A stretch of 64,000 bases of DNA from assembly GCA_946406115.1 (NCBI GenBank), contig OX291551.1, positions 5,890,001 to 5,954,000 on the forward strand, read 5' to 3'. How positions within the stretch are numbered: position 1 is the stretch's first letter; each line of letters opens with the position of its first letter. The notes beneath the pieces were generated by a model, which was not told the DNA's origin, ran no database searches, and saw only the letters and a program-made list of their open reading frames with translations. Shown here piece by piece: positions 43,221 through 54,867 of the stretch. This DNA comes from Apoda limacodes. Taxonomy: Eukaryota; Arthropoda; Insecta; Lepidoptera; Limacodidae. Both the position numbers and the translations under genes were made by a program.

Positions 43221-43447
43221 GTGACCGATGAAGTAAATATGTCTTTAATTTGTAAGCGTCTGTAATTATTTTTAATAACTTTCTGACAACATTTTTAAAA
43301 ATTGTTTTATTTTATTCTATTCAATACATAGTAAAAAAAGTAACCTATACGTATTGCGTATTATTAATAACACTAAGAAAAAAATCATAAATTAAAAAAG
43401 ATGATTCTTTTAAAACCTAATAAATATTTACCGATTTCTTTTTTATC

Positions 43448-43560
43448 TGAAATACTCTTACAATAAATTTTGATTAAGTACGTGTCCACGATCGTGATTC
43501 GATTTCACAATTATTTGCCAAAGCTACAAAGCCGTGACAAGATTGGAAATTAAAAATTAA
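43448..43560 (+). repeat. Conserved repeat R3, copy 2
   Basis: TTTTGATTAAGTACGTGTCC, ACGATCGTGATTCGATTTCA and GCCGTGACAAGATTGGAAAT. Two base changes in the core relative to copies 1 and 3. Lies about 230 bp beyond the family B right end. Confidence 0.75.
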
Positions 43561-45447
43561 TGCTGGACTCTTTGCGCGTTGTTTTATTTTTTGTAAATAT
43601 TCAAGTCCACATCCACGCTAGGTATTTGTTGTATAGGATAATCGAAAATGATGAATATTATTGCGAAAATCCTTGGAAGTTTGCAAACTACCGAATGACA
43701 GGAATATAAGGATGAGTGTTGCAATCTTCCGAGCTATTTTCAAGATCATTACAAAAAAACGAGATTATTTGGTTCTTCAATGTTATTAATAAGAAAGAAA
43801 ACAATAGCTGTAACACGTGAACCAAAACCATGCCTTCGCTGTTGACTGTAGCCAATCGCCACTACATGGGAATAGGTCTTTACTTAGAGAAAGGAGACTT
43901 AGGCCATTTAAACCGCATTGGGTCAGTGTGATTTGGCAAACGCTATCTAGCTAGTGACCTCACTTGTGAGAATTTTTAACCCTAATGGGTAGCCTCTGAC
44001 TTCGCTTAATTAAGGATCTACTGCTGTCATATGTCAACAGCCATAGGACCTATTGTTTAATGTACCCTTCGAAGCATGGAGTATTATTATTATTAAAATT
44101 CTTACTTTTGTACTGTATGGTTCTTACTGACCAATTAGAAATGTGATATTAATTGTCGCATATCTCTTCTATTAATCAGCGATCAAATTTCGATCGGTCC
44201 TAAAAAAACCGGGCTCGGGTTTTATGAAAGTGCCTGAAAATAGGTCGGAAGATTGGAAAACTATGTAACTCTTATTTTCCAATCGCCCAGTCGTTTGCAA
44301 ATGTTCTAGGGATTTCGAAAACATCCAGTTTTTAGGGTTCAGTAGTCAACAAGGACTTCTTATAGTTTCGCCATGTCCGTCCGTCTGTCTTTTGATTCAG
44401 CGAGACGTTTGCGGAAAATTGAGCGTTTGTCTGCCCCAAACTGCCAGTTAAATGACTGTTGTTGGGTGTGTGAAAAAAATCATGGCAAAAGGAAATATAA
44501 CGAATTTAAAAGGAACACTATTATAGCTTAGCAAGCTTCACAATTTAATGACTAATAGTCGCCCAACTTAAAAATGTAGTCGGATAAAGAAAAATTTCGT
44601 ACAAAATACATCAAAGGATACTTAGATGAAGTTGGTACTTATGTAAAATAAGAATTAAATATTTTATTTTATTGGGGTTTATAAACAATTACATTCACAA
44701 ATTATAACATAAAATAGCAATTAACAAATAAGCATAAATGTAACGTACACCATAAACCACAGATAAATAATAACAGAATAAAGTAAGCGGATACTTACAG
44801 TCTAGCTACCTATATATTATTATTTTTTATTTCCTATTTTTTTTTAGGTATTGATAACTTTTAAAAGAAACAAAACAAAACAAATATTTAACTAATACAA
44901 GAAAAAAAAATTAAGAATTAACCTGAATAAAAAGCTACAGTACAGAGCAGATATATCAGCAATTTAAACTGTTTTTTCTGAAGGTTTCTTCAGATACAAA
45001 GAGAATATCTACGTCCTTATTAAACTGAATATTGTAAGATGCGACAGCACGACGTAGTGGCGCGCGCTCACCAGTGTTGGTGCAGCATCGGTCAACAGCA
45101 AAAACCTTATGAGGGCGCGCCACACGGTGAGGACAACAAATATAAGTTTATGAACAATGTTACATAACAGAAAAATAAAATTATTACATTCTGAACTAAA
45201 TAATAATATTTACGTTTGAATGCAGGGGCGGTGCTTAGCGGTACAGAGTACAAACTTATAATCTAGTTGCTCTATCGTAAACAAAAATAACACATATAAT
45301 CTTGTAGTGATCATAGTGTGTGTAAGCTCTGAAGTATAACAACAAATAATAAAAACCGGACATTTACCATCTTAAATCACCGTAACAGCGCGATCTAGTT
45401 ATTATTAAGCGAAACAGTAACATATTTGTTGGAAACGATAGTTCAAG

Positions 45448-45490
45448 TTAAGCAAAGTCAGGCTTGGTCAGTAATTGGATGGGTGACCGC
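45448..45490 (+). ncRNA. 5S rRNA-derived segment (fragment), second copy
   Basis: TTAAGCAAAGTCAGGCTTGG and TCAGTAATTGGATGGGTGAC, then CGC: the middle of 5S rRNA including box-A- and box-C-like parts of the internal promoter. The box C part (GGATGGGTGACC) is unchanged from a typical 5S rRNA, while box A has two changes. It is followed after 60 bp by the Helitron-like terminus, as in the copy at 23818. Confidence 0.7.
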
Positions 45491-45549
45491 TTAGCGGCAC
45501 ACTTTTTGTTTTTGTTTGTGTTTAAAAAAATTACTTAAATGGTGGCAGG

Positions 45550-45598
45550 TATGGAACCCTCGGTGCGCGAGTCTGACTCGCACTTGGCCGGTTTTTTT
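45550..45598 (+). repeat. Helitron-like 3' terminus with hairpin
   Basis: ATGGAACCCTCGGTGCGCGA, GTCTGACTCGCACTTGGCCG, then GTTTTTTT. GCGAGTCTGACTCGC forms a 6-bp hairpin. The T-run could also end an RNA polymerase III transcript. Confidence 0.6.
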
Positions 45599-46389
45599 CG
45601 ATACTTCTACGTTCGAAACTTTACCTAGAAAATACCCTGTTTTTTCACACTTGTCTTATTTAGTAAACTTAAAACCAATAAAACTATGATTTATGCTGAA
45701 ATAAGAAATACCAAAATTGCTTAGATGAAGTTGTTAGTTACGTTAAACAGGTAGCAAATATAATTTTATGAACCATGTAAAATTATGGAATAATAAAATA
45801 TAATATTCGTCAATAAATAACAATATTTTCGTTCGAATATCGGATTGAAGTGGGTGGTGGGTGCTTGGCGGAGTTTGCACAAAGTCGGTTTACAAGTTCA
45901 ATAATTCAAATATCCGCGATAATTTTGATTCTACTGAATTGTAACTTAATGCGTGTACGACACGCACTTGGCCGGGTTATATTAACATGTTTTCACTTGA
46001 TATAAAATCATGCACATGTTCCAAGTACTTTATATTATGCCTAATATCTCACGGCGGTATAAAAGGTTAAAGCAAAATAGATTTTTCTCTAAAGATTTTA
46101 CTGAAAGGAAATGCGTGTTTCCCACGATTTATACTCCAAGAAAAGGCTCTTGTTTGTATGAACCCCAGCTGGCCGCGGGCGATAAGAAATACTCGTGCAC
46201 AGCCTCTCTACATTTAAAGAAAATATAGGGAACAAAAACGAAAAAGACTTTAATTTAGAACTTTATTTTTACTAAGTATTGTTTTTTTTTATTGTTAAAT
46301 GTCTGCTATCTACAGAGCTTTGTTTTTCTTTCATTTTTATGACGAATTGACAAAAATAATTAAAGCTGGTTACAAATCTTGATAGAATA

Positions 46390-46830
46390 AAGAAATACAT
46401 TATAAATAAACACACATATAAATAATCTTTCTTCGTTAAAAAGGGAATGTATGTCTTTATTCTATCAAGTACATGTACTAGGACTTTATAAATAACTTGT
46501 AGTTGTTTTTGTCGTACGTAAGTTGCGTGGTTACAGATCAAAGATGTAGTTGGAATTTTCATTAGCTAGAGTTGTCCCTCGATAGCTCAATCGGTAGAGC
46601 ACTTTCACTGACTGGATTGTTGCAGGTTAAAGTCCTCGCTCGAGGTTAATCTTTTAACTCCATATTTTCTTTGAATTTTTTTTAATAGATATGGCATTTA
46701 TGATATATTTTATTCGAATGCTCTAGCCATCAGGGAGTCCCAAACGGAGGAAGATTATTTCTATATATGTATTTGATTGATGTAGTAGGACTTTGAGTCA
46801 CTATAGTCCGGCCGCTCAGAGTATACGTTC
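46390..46830 (-). repeat. Repeat related to the family B interior, carrying a tRNA-like fold
   Basis: The complement of 46720-46810 (AAGTCCTACTACATCAATC, AGAAATAATCTTCCTCCGTT, GGGACTCCCTGATGG) matches 42800-42905 on the plus strand. So this is an inverted relative of part of the family B element. Confidence 0.6.
46577..46645 (+). tRNA. tRNA-like pseudogene or tRNA-derived module
   Basis: Acceptor-like CCTCGA/TCGAGG pair perfectly, and the D-arm-like GCTCAATCGGTAGAGC has a perfect 4-bp stem and typical D-loop. The T-arm (GCAGGTTAAAGTCCTCGC) has the wrong T-loop (TTAAAGT for TTCAAAT), and no good anticodon stem forms, so no functional tRNA can be claimed. It sits inside a repeat. Confidence 0.4.
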
Positions 46831-46834
46831 CTGA

Positions 46835-47830
46835 CACATGAAAAATTGATAGTAGACGTAACCTTGACACAGCGCAGTTAATGAATTAAAAATAATATTT
46901 ACGTGTGATAAATACTCTATTTCTCATTTGACTTGATGGTTCAACTAATACAAATTTTGTTTATGACACAATAGTACGGTATTTAATTTAATTTATTGTA
47001 GTACATATAAACGACTTAAAGTATTTTTATCGTAAATTCACGAACGCATTCTATGAGTGGCCGCACTGTAGTAGTTGTTTTTGATTGGATATATAATAAA
47101 AATAATATATGCATTCGAGCCTTGAGCTCTTTGAGTTTCTCCACGAGTCAATGTAAGAGTAAATCTAAATGGTTTTCATCACTGGTCATATGCAAATGAC
47201 TATTAAAACTATTTAAAATCGGATTTTTCACTAGACTTTATGTAGTTACGCAACTGTCAGGTTGCTGTAAAAAGTCTTAATAACAAATAATGGCTGGTGA
47301 AATACTTAAAAGCTTACTCAGTCTATTTACACTACAAAAACAAACAACTACTAGGTAATTATAAACCACATTGGATTACAAACATATTTATAAATATCAA
47401 TACAAAACATAACTATAAATACAGAACAAAACATAAATTCCAAAGTCTAATGTTATTAAATGAAATGAATTTTGACGAAATTTTGATGACTTTACGTGAA
47501 TATACATAAGTAAGGAGGCATTTTAGGTTAACAGGAAGAGGGATATTACGGAGGAGTAATTCATACAATGACGACGACAGTTTTAAGCAAGTTCCCTCGT
47601 CCAAGCCACATTCACACAACGTCTAGTCCCTGATCCTATGTTTAGTTAAAAGTACACCGGCGTACAAGCATTTTCAAACGATGTCTTACTAACTTGAAAT
47701 TACGTTTTGTTCGTCTGGATTTGTTTACCAACACATTGCAGTCGATCGAGCAACCAAACAGTAAATCACCAACTTCTTTTTACAGTAAAAGTAGTGTCCT
47801 ATTAAACTGTTCTGGCTAAATTTGCCGAAA
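46835..47830. other. AT-rich stretch without recognisable features
   Basis: About 1 kb. Frames of 68-70 codons at 47297-47619 overlap on both strands and carry no motif. A block at 47880-47960 (GCGACACTAGCGAATTGAAC, ACACCAG) resembles the end of MITE family A, weakly. Confidence 0.35.
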
Positions 47831-47989
47831 GACGATAGTGTCAAAAAAGAAAACAACACGCACCATATTAAAATGAAGTAAACTACGCGACACTAGCGAA
47901 TTGAACACCAGATTAGCCAAGTTTGTGTCACTAATCAGCTGACATAACTGTTAGTGTCAAACGGGGTTTACATATAACATATATTCATA

Positions 47990-48060
47990 AACTAGCTGTT
48001 GCCCGCGACTTTGTCCGCGTTTTATCACGCGGTTAACACGAAAATACAAAGTTTGGATTA
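47990..48060 (+). repeat. TTGCCCGCGAC-type lepidopteran repeat start
   Basis: ACTAGCTGTTGCCCGCGACT, TTGTCCGCGTTTTATCACGC. Degraded relatives start at 15145, 20125, 22291 and 63220. Confidence 0.6.
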
Positions 48061-48177
48061 ATGTGTATATTGTAGATAAAAAGAAAATGTGAACAATTGG
48101 ACACAGATTATTTTCCAACTTAACCTGGCCGCCGGTGATTGAATCCGGAGCCCTGCATCGACACGATCAGCAAAAAT

Positions 48178-48226
48178 AAAACCCGGCTAAGTGCGAGCCA
48201 GATTCGCGCACGAAGGGTTCCGTACC
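48178..48226 (-). repeat. Helitron-like 3' terminus directly behind the helicase frame
   Basis: On the minus strand: GGTACGGAACCCTTCGTGCG, CGAATCTGGCTCGCACTTAG, CCGGGTTTT. It starts 19 bp after the stop codon of the helicase frame (48245-48247). It is the same terminus as at 23913-23963, 45550-45598, 51677-51715 and 63344-63388. Confidence 0.65.
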
Positions 48227-48244
48227 ATATCGTAAAGTAGTACG

Positions 48245-49375
48245 TTATAATGCCTCTTTATAGACAACGTTCAACGTGGTTTGGTTCGGAACACAAACAA
48301 ACAGTTTGTTTGGTTGACCTACACGGGAGAAAGCCACATAGAGCTGACCGTGTGAGAAACAGCCGACGCTGAGGTCCACGCCGGCAACACGTAGCGTCTG
48401 CCCTTGGGCTTTGCTCATAGTCATTTCATAACACAAACTCACCGGGAACTGTACACGATTGAAATGGAATGGGTAATTATTGGGAATCAGTGGAATTTGT
48501 GGTATAAAAACTCTTTCACCGAAGCCACATCCCGCCAAAATCTCTGCTTCTATTATGTTACGCTGCAAAGAAGTAACTTTCAGTCTTGGCCCGTTGCATA
48601 ATTTTGGGGGACTTAAATTTCTTAACAAAATAATCGGGACGCCAGTTTTCAAATTAATCTTGTGTGCTGGAAGTCCAGGAGCGCTCAGAGAATTAAGAAA
48701 TTCAACGGGATAATTGGTAGCGTCATGTTGATCCATTACTCAGTTGATAGAAGTATACTCAAATACTTCTCCTTCAACATTGTTGAGTATATCCAAGTTG
48801 ATTCTTGCGGCTTGGTCATTTCACGGAGTCAAAATTGCTCTTTCGCAAAGATATGAGTTCTCATGATTTTATTTTATTTTGTTCACCATACATGGAAGAG
48901 ATAAGTTCTTCAATTGAATTAACAGTGTGGCAGAGATTTTCAGATAACACAGTTGGCCTTTCTTCTTCCGGATATGTCCCTTCGCCAATTTTTAGCAGTT
49001 AATCAGAAAATTCCTGCGCATTTGTGTTGCCTCCTGTCCGCGCCCTCATGTTCACTGTTAATTGCATCCTTGTGACATGTCGCCAAAGGCTTGAGCTCTT
49101 AAAGCATGCTCTTATTTCATCGATTTTGTTCCCCGTGGTACTTCTGGCAGCGTTTGGCTAAAAATTCCCACAAAACGCCACCCATAGGTTGGTCATTGTG
49201 ACGGATATCTTTGAGTGTTCTATCAACTGCTTCTACTGCTTTTCGGTGTGCCATAGTGCACTTGTCTCAGATAATTAAACAGCAATCGCGTAAAACCTTC
49301 GCTCTATCACTGCTTCTAGAGATACCACATACAGAATGTTCACTTATGTCAAAATCTATGAGGATTTTAAACATA
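48245..49375 (-). pseudogene. Helitron helicase C-terminal remnant (PIF1-like)
   Basis: The last 163 codons (48245-48736) are open: [74 protein letters not shown] (helicase motif V-like) and [13 protein letters not shown] (motif VI), then VVYKEAL and a stop. Upstream, in broken frames, come LPEVPRGT and MAHRKAVEAVDRTLKDIRHN. The Walker B segment normally ends DE but here reads DK, and the preceding Trp codon is a stop. The Rep endonuclease half is absent. In an intact element the protein would nick and unwind DNA for rolling-circle transposition. Confidence 0.9.
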
Positions 49376-49400
49376 GTATAAACCAAACAATATTTTAATG

Positions 49401-49885
49401 ACCAAATCGTAGAGCTATATCAAAATCTGTATTTCCTAAGCCAAGCTACGAAAAAAAAAAATTTATTGACCAAATCGCAGAGCTATATATCAGAATCTGT
49501 ATTGCCTAAGCCAAGTTACAAAGAAAACAATTTTGAATGACCAAATCGTAGAGCTATATCAAAATCCGTATTTCCTAAGCCAAGTAACGAAAAAAAAAAT
49601 TTTATTGACCAAATCGCAGAACTATATATCAGTATCCGTATTGCCTAACCCAAGTTACAAAGAAAACAATTTTTAATGACCAAATCGTAGAGCTATATCA
49701 AAATCCGTAATTCCTAAACAAATAAGAAGATAACAATTTTAAGAAAAAAGAAAACAATTTTTATCGACCAAATCGTAGGGCTATATCAAAATCCGTATTT
49801 TCTAAGCCAAATAAATAAGAAGGAAACAATTTTCATTCACCAAATCGCAAGGTTATATCAGTATCCGTATTGCCTAAGCCAAATC
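49401..49885 (+). repeat. Alternating 68/71-bp tandem array next to the Helitron remnant
   Basis: Seven units start at 49401, 49469, 49540, 49608, 49679, 49767 and 49839, each opening ACCAAATCG. Two unit types alternate: type A has TAGAGCTATATCAAAATC and TTTCCTAAGCC; type B has CAGA(G/A)CTATATATCAG and TTGCCTAA(G/C)CC. The order is A B A B A A B, so the basic period is a dimer of about 139 bp. No coding capacity. Confidence 0.9.
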
Positions 49886-50424
49886 AATTTAATAATTGGA
49901 TACATGTTATTTTCCCAGAAAATACTATATTCCGAGATTTCTAAGTAGTGAGAGCGTATCATAACTTGATAAATTTTGGTTAATTTTAATAGTGCGTTCT
50001 AAAACCTAACAGCGCCATCTATTGAAAATTTACCGTAAAGTATAGGGTTAAAAGTCACCCACGTTAGAACTCGCAGAAAAATTCCGTTAGCGCGTTGTAA
50101 AAATGAACAGAGCTATCTATCATATTTTTAGACATCGGTCCCGAAGAGTAGAATGGAACTAAAAATACTCATTATTCAAATAATATCTCGTTATTTAATC
50201 GATTTGGGAAAGCCAGAAGCACGGTCAGAGATTTTCACAGGTTACTAAGCCTGTTCAAGTTCAGCCGGCCAACTGGCTATGCGTTGAATAGGGATCCGTA
50301 GCAATTTTCTTTCCCGCTGAATCCCTTCACTTTTATAAGATTTATACTTAATTCGAGAGGTAATATAAAGTATCAGCATTAGGTAGGTATAAGTTGTGTG
50401 TACTAAGATGTCCAAGTTACTATG

Positions 50425-50600
50425 GTTTTTTAACTATCCCACGGGAACCCTTTAACTTTCCGAAATAAAAAGTGTCTAAGATGTTGACCAGGGATATAAG
50501 GTATCACCATGCAAAATTGATCCATTGAAATCGGGCCAGCCATTTCGGAGATTAGCCCGTACAAACAGACAAACAGACAAAAAACAAAAAAATTCAAAAA
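50425..50600 (+). repeat. CACGGGAACC-type lepidopteran repeat body
   Basis: TATCCCACGGGAACCCTTTA, AATAAAAAGTGTCTAAGATG, GGGATATAAGGTATCACCAT, AAATCGGGCCAGCCATTTCG and the ACAAACAGACAAACAGAC tract follow the order of a very common lepidopteran repeat whose start is TTGCCCGCGACTTCGTCCGC. Diverged; the start is missing. Confidence 0.55.
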
Positions 50601-50917
50601 AACAAGTTTTGGTATTTTCCCTCTTTTTACATTCCCCTGACTTGGTTTTAAGCATTTTTTTTCTATGTACAGAAATTCGACCTCTACAGTTTTATTATAT
50701 GTAAAGATGAGTTAAACGCATTATGTCACAGAACACTACAGTAGTATTATGCCACAGTAAAAATTTAATTTTTATTTTTTGTAAAAGGTTAGTGATTCAA
50801 GGCAATGAAATTTTATTGTTTTCTTACTTAAAATTCTTGATACTACCTCCCAATTTAGTTTGGGCACACAATATCCTTACACCTTATATACATATACATA
50901 TGTTCGTGTTTCATTGG

Positions 50918-51010
50918 TTTTTAACCGACATCAAAAAAAAAAAAAAAGGGTCTCAATTCGTCAGAGACTTTTTTTTTATGAAGTTACCCGATTTCCCGAA
51001 GACGCCTGGA
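50918..51010 (+). repeat. Left end of TIR family B, diverged
   Basis: TTTTTAACCGACATCAAAAA, then an A-run and GGTCTCAATTCGTCAGAGAC. No right end was identified. The overlapping 98-codon frame (50723-51019) is not supported. Confidence 0.5.
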
Positions 51011-51674
51011 CCGATTTGAGAAATTCTTTTTTTATTTAAAAAGTTATACTTTCCAGGTGGTCCCATATGATTATAATGAATTTCAAACTAAAACTTTTGG
51101 AGAAAAAAAAATTATTAATGTTAAGTTGGAACTGGTGAAACGCCTTTTATGTTGATGATTTTATAAAACTTTGTTACGAGTATGGATGTTTTTAGTGTAC
51201 AAGAAAAAAAAAGCATTTCGTCACTGAAAAGAAAAAAAATTAAAACTTTTTAACAAAAAAAACAACCGCCTTTAAAAAGATGAGCTAAAAAGGTAAAAAT
51301 AATTACTAATTTCCAAAAATCTGATCTGAATTGAATTTTTTTTTTCTTTATAGGGGATTTAAATTTATAGGAGAACGTAGAGGTGACTTGGCTGTCAATA
51401 CTTGATTTAGTAAATCAATAACATTTTTAACTTTACATATGTTGTTGTTTTTACTGATACGATTATCTGAATTACGAAGATACTGAATTGAAGATACAAT
51501 TATTTATTCTAAATATAATATAATTCATATTAAACTTAGAATAAAACAACAATTAAACTTCTACGTAAATTTTAATGCATATATCAACCCATACTTTAAA
51601 AGGTTCATAGTTCGATTCAATTTGTATGAGAGCAGCCGGCAGCGACGCACCAATAGTCATAGGAGTTATGAAAT

Positions 51675-52555
51675 ATCCGGCCAAGTGCGAGTCAACCTCG
51701 CTCATCGAGGGTTCCTTAAAAACTTATACGTAGATTGCTTTTCCAACAAGAAATCAAGTCTCCTAGGTCTACAAGTACCCCATAGGTTTAAATTTATTTG
51801 TGTCACAATATGCGATAAAAATTACCCTATTTTGGGCATTTTTTTACGCAACTTTAATTCTTTTACAACATTAAGTGCCCATAGACTACTATTTGATATT
51901 CATTTCAAATTGATACCTCCACGCTTTCTTGAGTCAGGTAAGGTCAGAAAGACAGACAAAATAACTACAAATTAACAATTTGTAAATTCGGATTTTTTAC
52001 TATATTTGTGAAGTAAGACCTTGCTTTGTGTCAAATTTCATAATTCTAGGACAACAGGTTTTGATTTATTTGTGGATAACTAAATACCTAAAATGCACGT
52101 ATTTTTTTATTGCGTTGACATAGAAGATTTGATTTTTACAGCTTTAAGGAACCGTAGATAATTTGATATTAATTTCAACTAGATACCTCCTTGCGGTTTT
52201 AAGTTAAAAGATCTTGACAGATAGACAGACATTTTTTTTTAAATGATATATAACTGCAAAATAACAAATTTCACATTTTTTCTATATCTGTGATGTGATG
52301 TTATGATTTATGTCAATTTCATGATTTTAGGACAACGAGAAGTAACCTTTAGGTTTAAATTAGTTTGATTTTGGCCTTATTTTTTTCTGAGTTAACTTGA
52401 ACTTGATATTTTTACGGCTTTAAGGGACCGCAGACCTTGGTATTTGATATTCCTGAGAAAAAGAGTCTTGAGAGATAGACAGACAGACGAACGAATAACA
52501 AAGTGATCCTATAAGGGTTTTTTTTTCCTTTTGAGGTACGGAACCCTAAAAAAGC
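51675..52555. mobile_element. Non-autonomous Helitron-like element with about three 280-bp internal repeats
   Basis: Opens with the inverted terminus CCGGCCAAGTGCGAGTCAAC, CTCGCTCATCGAGGGTTCC and closes with GAGGTACGGAACCCTAAAAA. Between them a unit of about 280 bp recurs: the words ATACCTCC near 51915 and 52186, GACAGACA-type tracts near 51951, 52220 and 52481, TTTCAT.ATT.TAGGACAAC at about 52036 and 52318, and TAGGTTTAAATT at 51785 and 52352. The 117-codon frame at 51622-51975 is a by-product. Confidence 0.6.
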
Positions 52556-52955
52556 TGCACTTCGTGATGGAAGCAAACCGTTTTGCACAGTGATTGTAAG
52601 GACAAAAATAAGCTATTTGTCCGCAGCAGTAAAAATGTTACCCCTTAGGACTAGAGAGTCCAAGTCCCAAAACAAAAATTAAAAAAAAATTACAAGCCTT
52701 ACAGATACACAGATTTTGATGACTTATGTATCAATTAAAAGACAGTTACCGAAAAAAATTAAAATTTAAAAAAATATTTAAACAACTGCCGTAAATTCGG
52801 ATTTTTTTAATTTTTTCGTCTTAATTTTCTATTTTTGTTTAACTTCATAAAAATATATTTACGAGTATATTTTTAAGGATTCGTATGATTAAAAATTTAA
52901 TAACATGTTTTATAAAAAAAAAAACTGCATGTCAATATCTTAAATAGTTACGAAA
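52556..52955. other. AT-rich stretch without recognisable features
   Basis: About 400 bases. Near its end AAAACTGCATGTCAATATCT is the inverted counterpart of AGATATTGTCATGCAGTTTT at about 55430 and a related word at 57597. Confidence 0.4.
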
Positions 52956-52959
52956 ATAT

Positions 52960-53035
52960 TAAGGATAATGTCCGCCCGCGATGCCGTGGTGGGATCATTG
53001 CTCTGGCTTCCGAGCGCCGCCCTGCCATACAAAAA
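52960..53035 (+). repeat. 75-bp repeat, inverted partner at 55555-55635
   Basis: GCCGTGGTGGGATCATTGCT, CTGGCTTCCGAGCGCCG and CCCTGCCATAC match the complement of 55560-55625 with a few changes. The two could be the ends of a 2.65-kb element or two independent copies. Confidence 0.65.
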
Positions 53036-53504
53036 AATACAAATTAAATATCTCCACGAATATCGATAATCAAATTTTGATTTTATGTTTAGTATAATAC
53101 AGTTATAAATAAATATAAAATAATATTATAACATATAATAAAAAATAAATAAAAAGTAAAATATTTTTTGGAGAAAAGTGGTAGAAAAAATATGTCCATT
53201 CTCGTAAAAGAATTTCTAAAGTGAGTGTTTTTTATTTTACATAATTTTGTTTTGAATCCAGAAAATAAAACCGAATCGAAACCGTTGGATTTATTTTGAA
53301 CATGTGTTGCAAAAGTTATCAGAAGTCATATTAAATTATGCTGTATATTGTGTCAGCCTTTTTTTGGATACGAATAGGTCTTTGCGAACCGCATTAACAG
53401 TAGGTAATGTGTTTTGTATTAGCATCATACACTTTGTACAAGAATCAGATAACAAAATTACCTTCAAGTAAATCAATTCGAATCAAACATGTACAAACCA
53501 TGCA

Positions 53505-54160
53505 GAGTTTTCAGAGGCCTTGTTTGTATCGGTTGGTTTGCCGACGACATCGTTATTGTGGCAGAGTCACGTAGAAGAACTAAGCGAAATGTTCCACTAC
53601 TTAGAATACCAAGAGAATGAATGAAAAAAATAGTTTTCAACCGTGGGCCTTGGCATGAATTTGAACAAGACAAAAGTCATGTTCAACCAACACGACGTGC
53701 TAATGCCAATTTGCGTCGCCGGTACCTTACTCGAAGTAGTCTAGGGTTATTTGTAACTTGGACAGAAATTCCAACTGTGCTGGATCAACTTTGAGTAGAA
53801 AGCCTCCGATCGAGCTAGGGTGGGCAGCATTTAGTTAGATTCGTCAAGTCTACACGTCATCACCTATACCACAGAGTCTGAAGACAAAAGTCTGACCAGT
53901 GCGTCCTACCTGTCATGATTTACGCTGCCGAGGCGTACAAACTAACAGCAGGGCTGGTCCACAAATTCCAGCAGCACAGCACGCTCTGAAGCGAGCTATG
54001 CTCGGGGTATCGAATCCGAAATATCTGGAAGAGAGCTAAAGTCACCGACATAGCTCGTAGAAACCACCCCGAACCGAGACTGCGTATGGGAAGGCAAAGC
54101 GTGGGACGCCCTCCAGCCCAGCCCTTAAAAGGTCCAGCAATCGACCAATATGAGCTGATA
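53505..54160 (+). pseudogene. RTE LINE relic, plus strand
   Basis: Reads WFADDIVIVAESRRRTK (active-site box kept); after frame breaks a degraded MNLNKTKVMF-like stretch; then QCVLPVMIYAAEAYKLTAGL, RAKVTDIARRNHPEP and GRQSVGRPPAQP. The order matches the second half of the RTE protein at 38.7-39.7 kb. Many frameshifts and stops; no tail identified. Confidence 0.8.
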
Positions 54161-54867
54161 TGATGAAGACATCAACGTTTTAAAGCAAGTTTTTTCCTTT
54201 TTATTTAAAAAAGAACGTTGTTTCACACTGTTATGCCCTGTGAAAACGTCAAAGCCTTAAAGCGCAGTGGACTTATCATGATCTAAACAATAAGCAATTG
54301 GTGCTCTGCCACGGATCTCTAATTAATTAATATGAATTATAATATGCCGTGCCTTGTAATATACTAAGCAATGCGTACCGGCGACTGCAAAAGTCTAGGT
54401 GGTATTTATTGGAAAATTATAAGAATACAATAGTAGATAATACAGCAAGTGGAAAAAGGGAATTTAATTCGAGAGACTAAATTGGATCCCGTGAGCAGCG
54501 AAGGATCTAGAGTAGATTTCTAAGCGGAGCCAGGATTACAAAGGACCGAGATGAATTTCTTTTTCAAGTGTTGTATACTCTTATTTTTACCATTGACCTA
54601 GAAAATAAAAGTACTATTATTACATTATGGTATATATTCGGTGATTATTGATAAGAGAACAATGACATAAAACAACCACAATAACAATAAAAACAATTTA
54701 ACAATTGTTCCAACTTCAATATGTTTTTATTTACGTAGTGAGTTTAATTCACTGATATCGATGAATAAAATGCCCTTTTTGGAGTGGCAATGGTAAAAAA
54801 ATATATACACACTTGCTTCGTCAAATTATCCAGTAATGGATGCAAGTAACAAGACTTGTTATGATCC

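Larger units (their letters stand above)
44330..45598 (+). mobile_element. Composite of F1 repeat, 5S-like segment and Helitron-like terminus
   Basis: Begins with a minus-strand GGACGGA-type fragment (44333-44400), continues with the F1 body (TACTTAGATGAAGTTGGTAC at about 44620, ATAACAACAAATAATAAAAA at about 45335, with insertions between), then the 5S-like segment 45448-45490 and the terminus 45550-45598. Layout as at 23385-23963. A further partial F1 copy follows at about 45720-45800, and a terminus fragment (GACACGCACTTGGCCGGG) at 45957. Confidence 0.55.

Noticed and set aside
48404..49002. Several 64-77-codon plus-strand frames
   Set aside because: They are shadows of the Helitron helicase reading frame on the minus strand.
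49401..49885. Possible CRISPR-like array
   Set aside because: Spacing is constant because whole units repeat; there are no unique spacers, and the context is eukaryotic.
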